DNA of 64,000 nucleotides from Pyrobaculum arsenaticum DSM 13514 (lineage in GTDB: Archaea > Thermoproteota > Thermoprotei > Thermoproteales > Thermoproteaceae). The stretch is from contig NC_009376.1 of assembly GCF_000016385.1 (NCBI RefSeq), positions 1,860,001 to 1,924,000 on the forward strand, in the 5' to 3' direction. Every line of letters begins with the position of its first letter. The first letter of the stretch is position 1. Below are positions 33,291-41,699 of this stretch, piece after piece. The position numbers and the translations under genes are program-made. A model generated the notes under the pieces. It was not told the origin of the DNA. It did no database searches and saw only the letters and a list, made by a program, of their open reading frames with translations.

Positions 33291-33316
33291 AAGGCGCCTA
33301 CATAAACAAGGCGCCT
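33291..33316. promoter_or_regulatory. Twin AAGGCGCCT palindromes upstream of aroE
   Basis: AAGGCGCCT occurs at 33291-33299 and again at 33308-33316, a 17-bp period. Its core AGGCGCCT is a perfect palindrome, so the pair can be two operator half-sites on one DNA face or a hairpin. The aroE TATA-like box TAGTTTATATC lies ~35 bp downstream (about 33350). Position and symmetry suggest a regulator site for aroE-aroC; no protein can be named. Confidence 0.4.
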
Positions 33317-33380
33317 CTTCCTCCTACCATTTGTACTTACCGGCTTCGTTTAGTTTATATCTCCCTCGTATATGTGATAT

Positions 33381-34169
33381 ATGTACTTCGCCGTGATTGG
33401 GACGCAAGTGAGAGGCAAGTCGGCCAGCCCAGCCATGCACACAGCCTCCTTCAAGGCCTTGGGGATAGATGCGGTGTACCTCGCAATCAACGTGCCGAGG
33501 CAGGAGCTGGGGTGCTTCGTTCAGCTGGCCCGCCTCAACTTAAGGGGGTTCAACGTGACCATCCCCCACAAGGAGGAGGTGTTAAAATACCTAGACAGGT
33601 TGGCCCCCGACGCGCGGGAGATCGGTGCAGCCAACACCGTGCTGGTGGAGAGGAATCTGCTAATAGGTTACAACACAGACGCCTACGCAGTCTACAACCT
33701 CGCCGGGAAGGAGATGAGGGGGGCAGACGTCCTCATACTAGGCGCCGGCGGCGCCGCAAGGGCCGCTCTCTACGCGGCCATAAAGGCAGAGGCGAGGAAG
33801 ATCTACGTCACGAACCGTACTGCTGAGAGGGCCGAGGCCTTGGCGAGGGAGTTCAGGGAGAAGTTCGGCAGGCCGGTGGAGGCCGCTCCCTGGGGATCTG
33901 CCCCAAAGGCAGACGTAGTTGTAAACGCAACGCCGGTTCACGACGCTGTGCTAGCCGACCTAAGTGAGGCATCCACGTACATAGACTTCGTCTACATACC
34001 GACGCCCCGCACCAAGATGGTGCAGGAGGCGGAGAGGCTAGGTGTGAGGGTAGTAGACGGGGTCGACCTCCTCGTGGAGCAAGGCGCCGAGGCGGAGCGG
34101 ATATGGCTAGGCGTTGAGCCGAACAGGGAGGTAATGAAGAAGGCAGTCCTCCACTTCCTGGGGCTATGA
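33381..34169 (+). CDS. aroE: Shikimate dehydrogenase
   Basis: This 262-residue NADPH enzyme reduces 3-dehydroshikimate. It has the substrate-binding [12 protein letters not shown] serine pair, [15 protein letters not shown] with the catalytic lysine, [15 protein letters not shown], a Rossmann motif [14 protein letters not shown] and the NRTAERAE specificity loop. ATG 33381 follows a TTTATATC box. The stop overlaps aroC as ATGA, so the two are coupled. Confidence 0.94.
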   Translation: MYFAVIGTQVRGKSASPAMHTASFKALGIDAVYLAINVPRQELGCFVQLARLNLRGFNVTIPHKEEVLKYLDRLAPDAREIGAANTVLVERNLLIGYNTDAYAVYNLAGKEMRGADVLILGAGGAARAALYAAIKAEARKIYVTNRTAERAEALAREFREKFGRPVEAAPWGSAPKADVVVNATPVHDAVLADLSEASTYIDFVYIPTPRTKMVQEAERLGVRVVDGVDLLVEQGAEAERIWLGVEPNREVMKKAVLHFLGL

Positions 34170-35272
34170 ACACCTTCGGCAGGGAACTCCGCATCACCAC
34201 TTTCGGCGAGTCCCACGGCCGGGCCATAGGCGTAGTTATAGACGGGGTCCCCGCCGGGCTCCCCCTTACCGAGGAGGACATAAGGAAGGAGCTGGACAGG
34301 AGGATGTTCTGCCACATCCACTGGCTAAACCCCCGGTGCGAGCCTGAGGAGTTCGAAATACTGTCAGGCGTAAAAGACGGCCACACCCAAGGCACGCCCA
34401 TCGCCATTGTGATATGGAACAAGAAGGCCATATCCAGCTACTACGACGAGCTCTGGATGAAGCCCAGGCCTGGCCACGCCGACCTCGCTTACTACCTCAA
34501 GTATGGCAAGTTCTACGACCACAGAGGCGGCGGACGGGCCTCTGGCCGCACCACAGCGGCAATCGTGGCGGCGGGGGCCGTGGCCAAGAAGCTCTTGGCG
34601 CTGGTGGGAGCCGAGGTGGCAGGCCACATAGTGGAGCTGGGGGGCGTAGAGGTGAAGCGGCCGTACACCTTTGAAGACGTGAAGAAGAGCTGGGAGAAGC
34701 CCCTTCCAGTGGTCGACGACGATGCCCTAGCCGCCATGCTTGAGGTGTTGCGCAAAAACGCCGCCGAGGGAGACAGCGTGGGGGGCGGCGTTGAGATCTG
34801 GGCGGTGGGCGTCCCGCAGGGCCTGGGCGAACCTCACTTTGGGAAAATAAGGGCAGATCTCGCTCACGCTGCCTTCTCGGTGCCCGCCGTGGTGGCCCTA
34901 GACTGGGGCGCCGGGAGGCAACTCGCCAAGATGCGCGGCTCAGAGGCCAACGACCCCATAGTGGTGAAGGGCGGCAAGCCGGGGCTGGAGACTAACAAGA
35001 TAGGGGGGGTCCTCGGCGGCATAACGATAGGCGAGCCCTTATACTTCAGGGTGTGGTTAAAGCCTACACCATCGGTGAGGAAGCCGCAGAGGACTGTGGA
35101 CTTGGCAAAGATGGAGCCGGCCACGTTGCAGTTCAAGGGCCGATACGACGTATCTGTAGTGCCCAAGGCCCTCGTGGCGCTGGAGGCGATGACGGCAATA
35201 ACGCTAGCCGATCACCTCCTCCGCGCGGGGGTGATCAGAAGAGACCGGCCGCTGAAAGATCCTGTGGTTTAA
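34166..35272 (+). CDS. aroC: Chorismate synthase
   Basis: This 368-residue FMN-dependent enzyme makes chorismate from EPSP. The family signatures [19 protein letters not shown] near the start, [28 protein letters not shown] and the C-terminal [10 protein letters not shown] are present. It is co-translated with aroE. Together with aroF, aroB and aroA it leaves only dehydroquinate dehydratase and shikimate kinase of the chorismate pathway outside this window. Confidence 0.95.
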   Translation: MNTFGRELRITTFGESHGRAIGVVIDGVPAGLPLTEEDIRKELDRRMFCHIHWLNPRCEPEEFEILSGVKDGHTQGTPIAIVIWNKKAISSYYDELWMKPRPGHADLAYYLKYGKFYDHRGGGRASGRTTAAIVAAGAVAKKLLALVGAEVAGHIVELGGVEVKRPYTFEDVKKSWEKPLPVVDDDALAAMLEVLRKNAAEGDSVGGGVEIWAVGVPQGLGEPHFGKIRADLAHAAFSVPAVVALDWGAGRQLAKMRGSEANDPIVVKGGKPGLETNKIGGVLGGITIGEPLYFRVWLKPTPSVRKPQRTVDLAKMEPATLQFKGRYDVSVVPKALVALEAMTAITLADHLLRAGVIRRDRPLKDPVV

Positions 35273-35288
35273 GCCCCCCGTGGCGTCG

Positions 35289-36512
35289 TTATCTGTCTTG
35301 TTCAGGCGGGAAGTAGCCAAAGGAGCCGTATATTGCTGGCAGGTCCATTAGCCTTGCCCCGATAAAGGCCCTTATCATTGCCCTGAGGTTTTGCCAAGAC
35401 GGCGTTGAGATTCTAACTCTGTACGGCTTCTCAGTCCCATCGCCGAATACGTGGAAGAAGTACCTCCCACGACCGCCCTCAGTTACGCCTACCCCCTCGC
35501 CTTGTGGGAGCATTGTGGTGTAGAGGGCGCCAAGTCGTATAATCTCATTTGCCTTTTCTCTCTGTTTAGGCGGTATTCTGTGGAGCACAGCCTCGCCGAC
35601 TAGTGGGCCGTCTTTAGGCACCCTATCAAGCGCCTGCCTAATAATCTTGGCGCTCTGCTGTATTTCACAGATCCTCACCATAGTCCTCGCAAGGGAGTCG
35701 CCGGCGTCCTCTACGCATACGTCCCACTCAAACTCGTCGTAGATGCCGTATTTGTAAACCCGCCTGGCGTCCCAGTCGATGCCGGACCCCCTGGCGCCGG
35801 GCCCGGTGGCCATCAATCTTGCCGCGTCTTCCTTGCTGAGGTAGCCCACGTCCTTGAGGCGGTAGTAGCCGACGGGGTTTTTCACGACTAGCCTAACAAA
35901 CTCGTCGATCTTTTTCTCTAGGTAGTCTAAAAACCCCTTGGTCTGCTCGTAGAAGGCGTCGGGCGGCGCCGTGCGCACGCCGCCTGGCAGTACCCAGGTC
36001 GGCGTCGTCCGGGAGCCTGAGACCATTGCCCAGAGCTGGACGAGTAACTCGCGGAGGCCGAACCCCCACATAAAACCTGTGCTGCTACCGATCATAATGG
36101 CGTGAAGCCCCAAGTCGTAGAGGTGTGTACTGATGCGGCTTAGCTCGGCCATAATTACCCTGAGGTACTGCGCCCTAGGCGACACGTCGAGCTTGGCTAC
36201 CCTCTCCACCGCCATGGCGTAGGCCCAAGTCACGTTTATAGCATCTGGTAGCGAAAGCCGCTCGAACAGGGGTATGTTTTGAATCCAGTGCCTCGTCTCG
36301 CCGAGCTTCTCCATTGTCCTATGTACGTAGCCAGGATCTGGCGTTACGTTTACTACTATATCCCCATCTACCTCTACGATAAATCTTGTGTGTCCAGAAG
36401 AGGGGTGTTGCGGGCCCCAAAAAATGTCGAGAATGCGCCTTTTCCCCTCCAGTTGTTCCTCTTTGAGAACAAGGCCGTATTGTTCAGTCCTCACATGAGT
36501 TGGAATATACAT
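35289..36512 (-). CDS. nuoD: NADH:quinone oxidoreductase subunit D-like protein
   Basis: This ~407-residue protein belongs to the 49-kDa/NuoD family of complex I. It shows the GPQHPSSGHTRF motif, PDPGYVHRTMEKLGE, SRISTHLYDLG and TGPGARGSG. The paired CxxC nickel ligands of the hydrogenase relatives are absent, so it is the complex I type. No other nuo genes are adjacent, which is unusual. ATG 36512 is chosen; the frame extends to a TTG at 36557 without support. Confidence 0.85.
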   Translation of the reverse strand: MYIPTHVRTEQYGLVLKEEQLEGKRRILDIFWGPQHPSSGHTRFIVEVDGDIVVNVTPDPGYVHRTMEKLGETRHWIQNIPLFERLSLPDAINVTWAYAMAVERVAKLDVSPRAQYLRVIMAELSRISTHLYDLGLHAIMIGSSTGFMWGFGLRELLVQLWAMVSGSRTTPTWVLPGGVRTAPPDAFYEQTKGFLDYLEKKIDEFVRLVVKNPVGYYRLKDVGYLSKEDAARLMATGPGARGSGIDWDARRVYKYGIYDEFEWDVCVEDAGDSLARTMVRICEIQQSAKIIRQALDRVPKDGPLVGEAVLHRIPPKQREKANEIIRLGALYTTMLPQGEGVGVTEGGRGRYFFHVFGDGTEKPYRVRISTPSWQNLRAMIRAFIGARLMDLPAIYGSFGYFPPEQDR

Positions 36513-36538
36513 ATTTTTATCAATGACCTCTTGCCGTG

Positions 36539-37432
36539 ATGTACTTCTATCTGGCAATTGCCGCTTATGAGATCGTCCACCTATTCGCCGAGTTGCTGGT
36601 CAAGACGCCCAAGGGTGGCGAGTGCCGCTCTGTGGTGGTTATGCCATCAAGGGGAGGGCGTGATTTGAGGAGATTTGTCGGCTATGTGGACTACGTTGTG
36701 GTAGACCACGTGTCTGACGGGGCGGAGGCCGGCGAAGTGGGCTTGAGGTGGTTTTTGAACAAATACACGGGGAAGTCGGGGGCCTTAGCCACCGCCCTGG
36801 AGACGATAGATGCGGAGCTCTATGTATTTATTGACGACGACGCCTACCCAGGGCCTTGGCTTAAGCATCTGCGCAGTATGTGCGGCCGCTTCGCCACTGC
36901 CTACCGCTGGGTGTTGGGCAGAATACACAACGCATTTTCTCTCGGCGGCTTTGACTGGATGGTGTGGAGGCCCACCCGCTTCCTGTACGGTGGGGCGATG
37001 ACCGTGCCGGCTTCGCGGAGGCGTGAGGCGTCAGAGGCCTTGAAAAAATGCGCTGTCGACGACATGGCGCTTTCTGCCATCGCGGATGAGATTGTTGTCT
37101 TGCCGGCCCTCGTGCCGATGGATCCACCAAGGGAGTTATGGGGGTTTTTCATAAGACAAGCGGTGGCCGCAAAGATCGGCAACCCCAGGCTTTGGCTAGT
37201 GGAAACTCTCTACTACTCTGTGTGGACTGTTGCGGCCTTGTTTTTCCCGGCGCTATTCCTAATACACGCTGTTAGAACGGCGTTGAGGTCACGGAGGGCT
37301 CTGGGTAGGGTGGACTGGGCCCAAGTAGCGCTCTCCCCTCTAGAGAGGCCGTTGCAAGCCGTGGTTTTCCTAGCCTCAGCATTCAAGCGGTGTTTCACTT
37401 GGAGAGGCACGACTATATGTAGTAGGTGTTAA
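36539..37432 (+). CDS. Family 2-like (ceramide glucosyltransferase type) glycosyltransferase
   Basis: This ~297-residue protein starts with a membrane helix (YFYLAIAAYEIVHLFAELL) and has a GT-A domain. It has GKSGALATAL, the DDDAYPG metal/sugar-nucleotide site near residue 100 and GGAMTVPASRR, followed by a VDDMALSA acid motif and two C-terminal hydrophobic segments. It resembles GT21/GT2 enzymes that glycosylate lipids. A CATATTTTTATC box ~25 nt upstream supports ATG 36539; the preceding GTG is possible. Confidence 0.72.
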   Translation: MYFYLAIAAYEIVHLFAELLVKTPKGGECRSVVVMPSRGGRDLRRFVGYVDYVVVDHVSDGAEAGEVGLRWFLNKYTGKSGALATALETIDAELYVFIDDDAYPGPWLKHLRSMCGRFATAYRWVLGRIHNAFSLGGFDWMVWRPTRFLYGGAMTVPASRRREASEALKKCAVDDMALSAIADEIVVLPALVPMDPPRELWGFFIRQAVAAKIGNPRLWLVETLYYSVWTVAALFFPALFLIHAVRTALRSRRALGRVDWAQVALSPLERPLQAVVFLASAFKRCFTWRGTTICSRC

Positions 37433-37499
37433 ACAATAGGAAATCCTGGTCTTCCCACATAATTTACATAATAGGGGCGTGAAGGAGTCTTGGTAAATC

Positions 37500-37757
37500 C
37501 TATACACAGACGATGAATATGCGGAGAAGGTGCTTGAAGAGGCGAGAAAGACGGGGTACAGAGTTGTGTGGCCGGTCTCTATACGCTTGAATATACCAGC
37601 AACCATCCGAATACGCCTGGGCCGTGGAAGGTCGTACCGGCGTGAAGAGGCGTGCCGAGGTTGGGGCCTGCTCTGGTGGTATGCAAAGGTAGGTTGGCTA
37701 GAGTCGGCAGTTTACGGCTTAATTTTATATATGGTAGACGGTGTGGTTGCGTGTTGA
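37500..37757 (+). pseudogene. Possible gene relic upstream of folE
   Basis: This frame opens right after a TAA at 37494 and starts with a protein-like segment (LYTDDEYAEKVLEEARKTGYRVVWPVSIRLN) that has good helix/strand pattern. It then degrades into Arg-rich and Trp-rich sequence up to TGA at 37755. There is no start codon at the head and no promoter, and it runs through the folE promoter at its end. It looks like an internal fragment of a lost gene. I do not recognise the family. Confidence 0.3.
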
Positions 37758-38314
37758 AGGAAAGCAGGCTTAAAGCAAGGGCGGAGGGCGGCGTAAAAGA
37801 ATTGTTGGAATACCTCGGCGAGGACGTCTCGCGACCGGGTGTGGTGAACACGCCTAGGCGCTTTGTTAAGGCAATGGAGGAGCTCACAAGGGGGTTGAGG
37901 GAGCCGCCGCCGGAGGTGGTCTTCTTCCCCCTTGAATACGAGGCCGAGGTGGGGCCTGTGGTTATTGAAAACATTGGCGCCGTATCAGTGTGCGAGCACC
38001 ACCTACTCCCCATAATACTCAGGATTTCTGTTGCCTACGTGCCGGGCAACGGGATCCCGGGGCTCAGCAAGGTGATTAAGCTTGTGAAGTGGGCAGCGGC
38101 GCGGCCGATTATGCAAGAGCGGTTCACCGAATGGATCGCCGATCTCTTGATGGAGAAGCTTCGGGCTAAGGCTGTGTACGTCAAGGTGTGTGGGGTCCAC
38201 ATGTGCTCCTTTATTAGGGGGGCAAAGGACGAGCACCACAGCATGACGACTGAGGCGAAGCGCGGGGAAATAAACGTGAGGCTTAGGTGCAAGAGGCCTC
38301 TCTCATGTAGATGA
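37751..38314 (+). CDS. folE: GTP cyclohydrolase I
   Basis: This ~187-residue enzyme converts GTP to dihydroneopterin triphosphate. The zinc and catalytic residues are present: VSVCEHHLLPI with Cys/His, and CGVHMCSFIRGAKDEHHSM. The NTPRRFVKAMEELT helix is typical. GTG 37751 is chosen since ATTTTATATA lies ~25 nt upstream; longer forms have no support. It can feed the deazaguanine route that queC completes. Its stop overlaps the SDR start. Confidence 0.9.
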   Translation: MLKESRLKARAEGGVKELLEYLGEDVSRPGVVNTPRRFVKAMEELTRGLREPPPEVVFFPLEYEAEVGPVVIENIGAVSVCEHHLLPIILRISVAYVPGNGIPGLSKVIKLVKWAAARPIMQERFTEWIADLLMEKLRAKAVYVKVCGVHMCSFIRGAKDEHHSMTTEAKRGEINVRLRCKRPLSCR

Positions 38315-38985
38315 AGGTTGTTATTAGTGGCGCCAGCGGCGGCATAGGGCGCGCGTTGGTGAGGTTGGCCAAGAGCCGGGGGGATACCGTTATCGGCATA
38401 TCTAGATCCCCCTCAGAAGCCGACGTCCATTTTGACTGCGATGTGTTAGACTACAACTGTTTATCTAGGGCAAGCGGCGAGGTGGGGCAAATAGACGGCT
38501 TGGCGATACTACACGGACATGGCGACGAGAAGTTGTGGGTAAAGCCGGTGGCTGAGCTCGACGCCAAGGACTTCCTTGACGTGTTCTCAGTGGACGTGGT
38601 TGGGGCATTCAACGTAGTGAAGGCGTTTCTCCCACGCCTAGCGGCCGGGTCCTCCATCGTGTTTGTCTCCTCTACCCCAGGCCTAGTAGGCGACAGCTAC
38701 GGCATTCCCTACGCAACTGCCAAGGGGGCTGTCGTCGCACTGGCGAGAAGTCTAGCCAAGGCACTGGCCCCCATAAGGGTAAATGCGGTGGCTTTTGGGC
38801 CGATACAGACGAGGTGGACGCAGTGGATTAGCGAGGAGGAGCTCGCCGCTTTTAGGGACAGGACTTTATTAAAGAGGATCGGATCTCCGGAAGAGGCAGC
38901 GGAGGCCGTCTACTGGTTGCTTTCTCCTGCTTCTAGCTACGTGACTGGCCACGTCCTTGTCGTCGACGGCGGGGAGTCGCTCTGA
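38311..38985 (+). CDS. Short-chain dehydrogenase/reductase
   Basis: This 224-residue classical SDR has an N-terminal SGASGGIGRALVRLA nucleotide motif, a catalytic serine in FVSSTPG and the YxxxK pair (YGIPYATAKGAVVA). The C-terminal SSYVTGHVLVVDGGESL closes the family pattern. ATG 38311 overlaps the folE stop (ATGTAG/ATGA context), so it may act in pterin or other redox metabolism; the substrate is unknown. Its 3' end overlaps the convergent surface-protein gene by 53 bp. Confidence 0.85.
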   Translation: MKVVISGASGGIGRALVRLAKSRGDTVIGISRSPSEADVHFDCDVLDYNCLSRASGEVGQIDGLAILHGHGDEKLWVKPVAELDAKDFLDVFSVDVVGAFNVVKAFLPRLAAGSSIVFVSSTPGLVGDSYGIPYATAKGAVVALARSLAKALAPIRVNAVAFGPIQTRWTQWISEEELAAFRDRTLLKRIGSPEEAAEAVYWLLSPASSYVTGHVLVVDGGESL

Positions 38986-40234
38986 GCGCGGCGGCCGCGG
39001 CGGCTAGTACTATGGCTACGATGACTGAAATAAATGCGTAGGTGGAGGCGCCCATCTCTCCGCCTGTGCCTGTTTCCCGGTTCTGAGACGTTGTAACTTT
39101 CTGGCCTACTACCAACTGTTTTGTCTCTCCCGGCTTCAGAACTACTGTGTACGTCTCGTTTCTATTTACAAAATCCGCCACCACAGTGTACACCCCCGGA
39201 GGTAGCTCTACTCTACGAGGCATTGTGGCGATTACTGTGTAGTTGCCGTAAATATACACCTTTCTAGGGGGTTGCGTATATGCCAAGTCTAGGTACGCAT
39301 TTTCTATTGTCACTAGTATATAGTCGGAGGATTTGTTGGCAATTATTGTGAGAGACTTGTTGGAAAAGCCCGCTTCAACTGTTATGGTATATGGGACTCC
39401 CTGCAGTACCCAAAGATCCGCCTCGCCGCTGTACACGTTGCCCGCCACTTTGATCTTCCAGTCTCTTCTGACAGTGCTGAAAGAGTCCACAGCTCTTACA
39501 ACTAGATGCGTCGCGTTTACCACCAGCGACTTGTTGCAGTACTCCAGTGGGTTGAACTCAACCGCGTAGCTGGAGCCGTTGGGTGTGAGTGCGTACGTCT
39601 CTACCACTCCTCTATAGCTTAGTCCTGGGATTAGGTATGCCGTCACGACGGCTTCGCCAACTGCGGTGAGTGTCTGGTTTACATATACATAGACCTGACG
39701 AATGGGAGGGTACGTCGAGATTCTGCACACCTCTACTAGGCCCAGCGACTTTAGGTCAATTTTTGTGTTCCATAAAGTGGTTTTGACCACGGCGGGGGTC
39801 TTGAGGTGGTGGTCTTGAAGTTGCAGTATGTATATTTCTACCGGGTAGTTTATATTTCCAACAGGAATTGCTTTAGATAACGTGTTATTAAAAAATTGTA
39901 TTTCAACATCTCGGTACGTTCCATTTATTAGTTTTACCATTTTCAGCGTAAGAACTCCGCCGGCGTTCAATGGCTCAATATCTAGTGTTTCAAGCTTGTA
40001 GATTGTCGCTACTTCATGGCCGGTGGCGTGGGTCCTCCACACGAGGATGCCTTCTACGTATATCTCCACTTCGCCTTGCGGAACTTCTGCGAAGCCGGTT
40101 GCGTTGGTAATTACGCACTGACCGGAGACGCAGACTGTGGCGTTGGCCACTGGGAATCCGAGACCATCTCTTACCTCCACAACAGCACCTGCTACTAGCG
40201 TGATGATCAACAAGGTGTATATAATAAGCTTCAC
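38933..40234 (-). CDS. Secreted surface protein with C-terminal membrane anchor
   Basis: This 433-residue protein has an N-terminal signal peptide (IIYTLLIITLVAGAVV), then a carboxypeptidase-regulatory-like beta domain (VEVRDGLGFPVANATVCVSG...). Further beta-rich extracellular repeats carry many NxS/T sites. A single C-terminal helix (FISVIVAIVLAAAAAAL) and a basic tail complete the type I topology. It looks like an extracellular or S-layer-associated protein. The GTG start follows AATTAAAAATAAAACC by ~25 nt. Confidence 0.68.
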   Translation of the reverse strand: MKLIIYTLLIITLVAGAVVEVRDGLGFPVANATVCVSGQCVITNATGFAEVPQGEVEIYVEGILVWRTHATGHEVATIYKLETLDIEPLNAGGVLTLKMVKLINGTYRDVEIQFFNNTLSKAIPVGNINYPVEIYILQLQDHHLKTPAVVKTTLWNTKIDLKSLGLVEVCRISTYPPIRQVYVYVNQTLTAVGEAVVTAYLIPGLSYRGVVETYALTPNGSSYAVEFNPLEYCNKSLVVNATHLVVRAVDSFSTVRRDWKIKVAGNVYSGEADLWVLQGVPYTITVEAGFSNKSLTIIANKSSDYILVTIENAYLDLAYTQPPRKVYIYGNYTVIATMPRRVELPPGVYTVVADFVNRNETYTVVLKPGETKQLVVGQKVTTSQNRETGTGGEMGASTYAFISVIVAIVLAAAAAALRATPRRRRQGRGQSRS

Positions 40235-40390
40235 GGCTTCCCTTTTTTCGGTTTTATTTTTAATTTTTCTTCGCGGCAGTTTACATTGGGAGAGAGATAA
40301 TTATTTATACCCCATTGACCTCTGCGCATTTTGTATACGCCTATTCTATCGTCGCATCTCTTAACTTAGAAATACACAGAAGTTGTGCTT

Positions 40391-40427
40391 TTGAATTTAG
40401 CGATACATTTATATATCTAAAATTCAA
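40391..40427. promoter_or_regulatory. Inverted repeat spanning the lrp-family TATA box
   Basis: TTGAATTTAG at 40391-40400 is matched by CTAAAATTCAA at 40417-40427, a near-perfect inverted repeat with one extra A. The ACATTTATATATCT TATA region lies between the arms, ~25 nt before the Lrp-family ATG at 40437. Archaeal Lrp proteins often bind such sites over their own promoters, so autoregulation is a reasonable inference. Confidence 0.5.
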
Positions 40428-40436
40428 ACGACTACT

Positions 40437-40907
40437 ATGACAGAGGAGCTTAAACTTACAGACAGGCAGTACCAACTACTAAACCACCTACTCCAGCGAG
40501 CTCAACCAATGAGAGTATACACTGTCTACGGCGACCAAGACGAAATAGCCAGAGAACTCGGCATGACGCGACAAGCCTTGGCCATACACCTAAAGCGCCT
40601 TAAGGAGCTTGGTCTTGTCAGAACTGGGCGGGAGTTTGTAGACATAACCGAAAAGGCGGTTAACTTGCTGAAGGGGCAGTCAAACGACGTAATAATACTT
40701 GTAAAGATAGAGCCTAAATACAGAGAGAAGGTGTACGAGGCTACGAAAAAGCTCCCAATTGAGAAGGCTCTTAGGCTGGCAGGCGACTACGACCTAGCGG
40801 TGATTACACAGGAGACGGTGCTCGACAAGGTTCTCGATGCTGTTAACAACATGGAGGGCGTTAGAGAGACGAAAACATTCATATCTATAGGAGCTATAAA
40901 GGAGTAA
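40437..40907 (+). CDS. Lrp/AsnC-family transcriptional regulator
   Basis: This 156-residue protein has an N-terminal winged HTH (LTDRQYQLLNHLL ... DEIARELGMTRQALAIHLKRLKELGLV) and a C-terminal RAM/ACT-like ligand domain (from ~residue 83; KVYEATKKLPIEKALRLAGDYDLAVI). It should regulate amino-acid metabolism or itself. A clear TATATAT box and a flanking inverted repeat precede it. Its neighbour on the other side, the surface protein, is divergent. Confidence 0.85.
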   Translation: MTEELKLTDRQYQLLNHLLQRAQPMRVYTVYGDQDEIARELGMTRQALAIHLKRLKELGLVRTGREFVDITEKAVNLLKGQSNDVIILVKIEPKYREKVYEATKKLPIEKALRLAGDYDLAVITQETVLDKVLDAVNNMEGVRETKTFISIGAIKE

Positions 40908-40918
40908 GTTTTTTGTTT

Positions 40919-41620
40919 TTACAAAGTTTTTGTTTTTGTATTTAAAAGAACGTAGAAGGATGGTGTTACAAATCGCATTCTTTTGAGAGTCTCAAGTTCG
41001 GGAGCTACGTAAATCTCTGGTGCTATTTTTTGCCCGTCTTCTGTAAGGGTATATGTGTCGCCTTTCCTGCTTACATATCCTCGTTTCTCCATTTCTGCTA
41101 AAATTGCCTGGAGTATTACGTTGTCTCTAGTTTTCTCCAGAGGTGGGATAGTTCTTGTACGTACTGCTGTCATTTGCCAAGTTGCAACTATAAGTTCCAA
41201 GTTGCCTTCTCCCAGTTTTTTCAAAATGCCGGCGGCGATTTGAATCATGCGCTCTACGTCAATCCCACCTGTCAACAGGGCCAACTCTGCGGGTAATGAC
41301 TTGTTCCTTAGGTATTCCTTTAAGGTGGACATGTTTGGATCGCCGCGCTCTACGTCGTATAGCGCTACGGTGAGTAGCATCACTGGATCATCATGCGGCA
41401 GGTAGCGAGCAATGTCGAAGCTGTGGAGCTTGTAAAACGCCGTTTCGCAGAATGCTCTGTCTTTTTTTGGGCACCACCTCCTTGCCATTGCCTTGGCGTA
41501 AAACCTCTTTATGTCTGGTAGTGATTTGTCTCCTCTTATGTTGAGGAGGTACATGATCCACGCTATCCTGTAGCTTATCCTTATCCTCGCTTCGAGGATG
41601 AGCTCAGCAATACGTCTCAT
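40919..41620 (-). CDS. Hypothetical protein with C-terminal winged-helix-like region
   Basis: This ~233-residue, mostly helical protein is not one I recognise. Its C-terminal part (residues ~175-215) looks like a winged helix: NVILQAILAEMEKRGYV, then RKGDTYTLTEDGQK. ATG 41620 (MRRIAEL) is favoured because ACTTAAAACTTC lies ~25 nt upstream; a TTG start 18 nt before is less likely. It converges on the Lrp gene with an 11-bp gap. Confidence 0.55.
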   Translation of the reverse strand: MRRIAELILEARIRISYRIAWIMYLLNIRGDKSLPDIKRFYAKAMARRWCPKKDRAFCETAFYKLHSFDIARYLPHDDPVMLLTVALYDVERGDPNMSTLKEYLRNKSLPAELALLTGGIDVERMIQIAAGILKKLGEGNLELIVATWQMTAVRTRTIPPLEKTRDNVILQAILAEMEKRGYVSRKGDTYTLTEDGQKIAPEIYVAPELETLKRMRFVTPSFYVLLNTKTKTL

Positions 41621-41699
41621 GCCACGGCCCCACGCCAATTTACGAAGTTTTAAGTTTTACGTTTTTCACTATTTTATAAGGTAGCAAATTTACACCGTC

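Noticed and set aside
35289..36557. NiFe-hydrogenase large subunit
   Set aside because: The CxxC nickel-ligand pairs are absent; NuoD motifs fit better.
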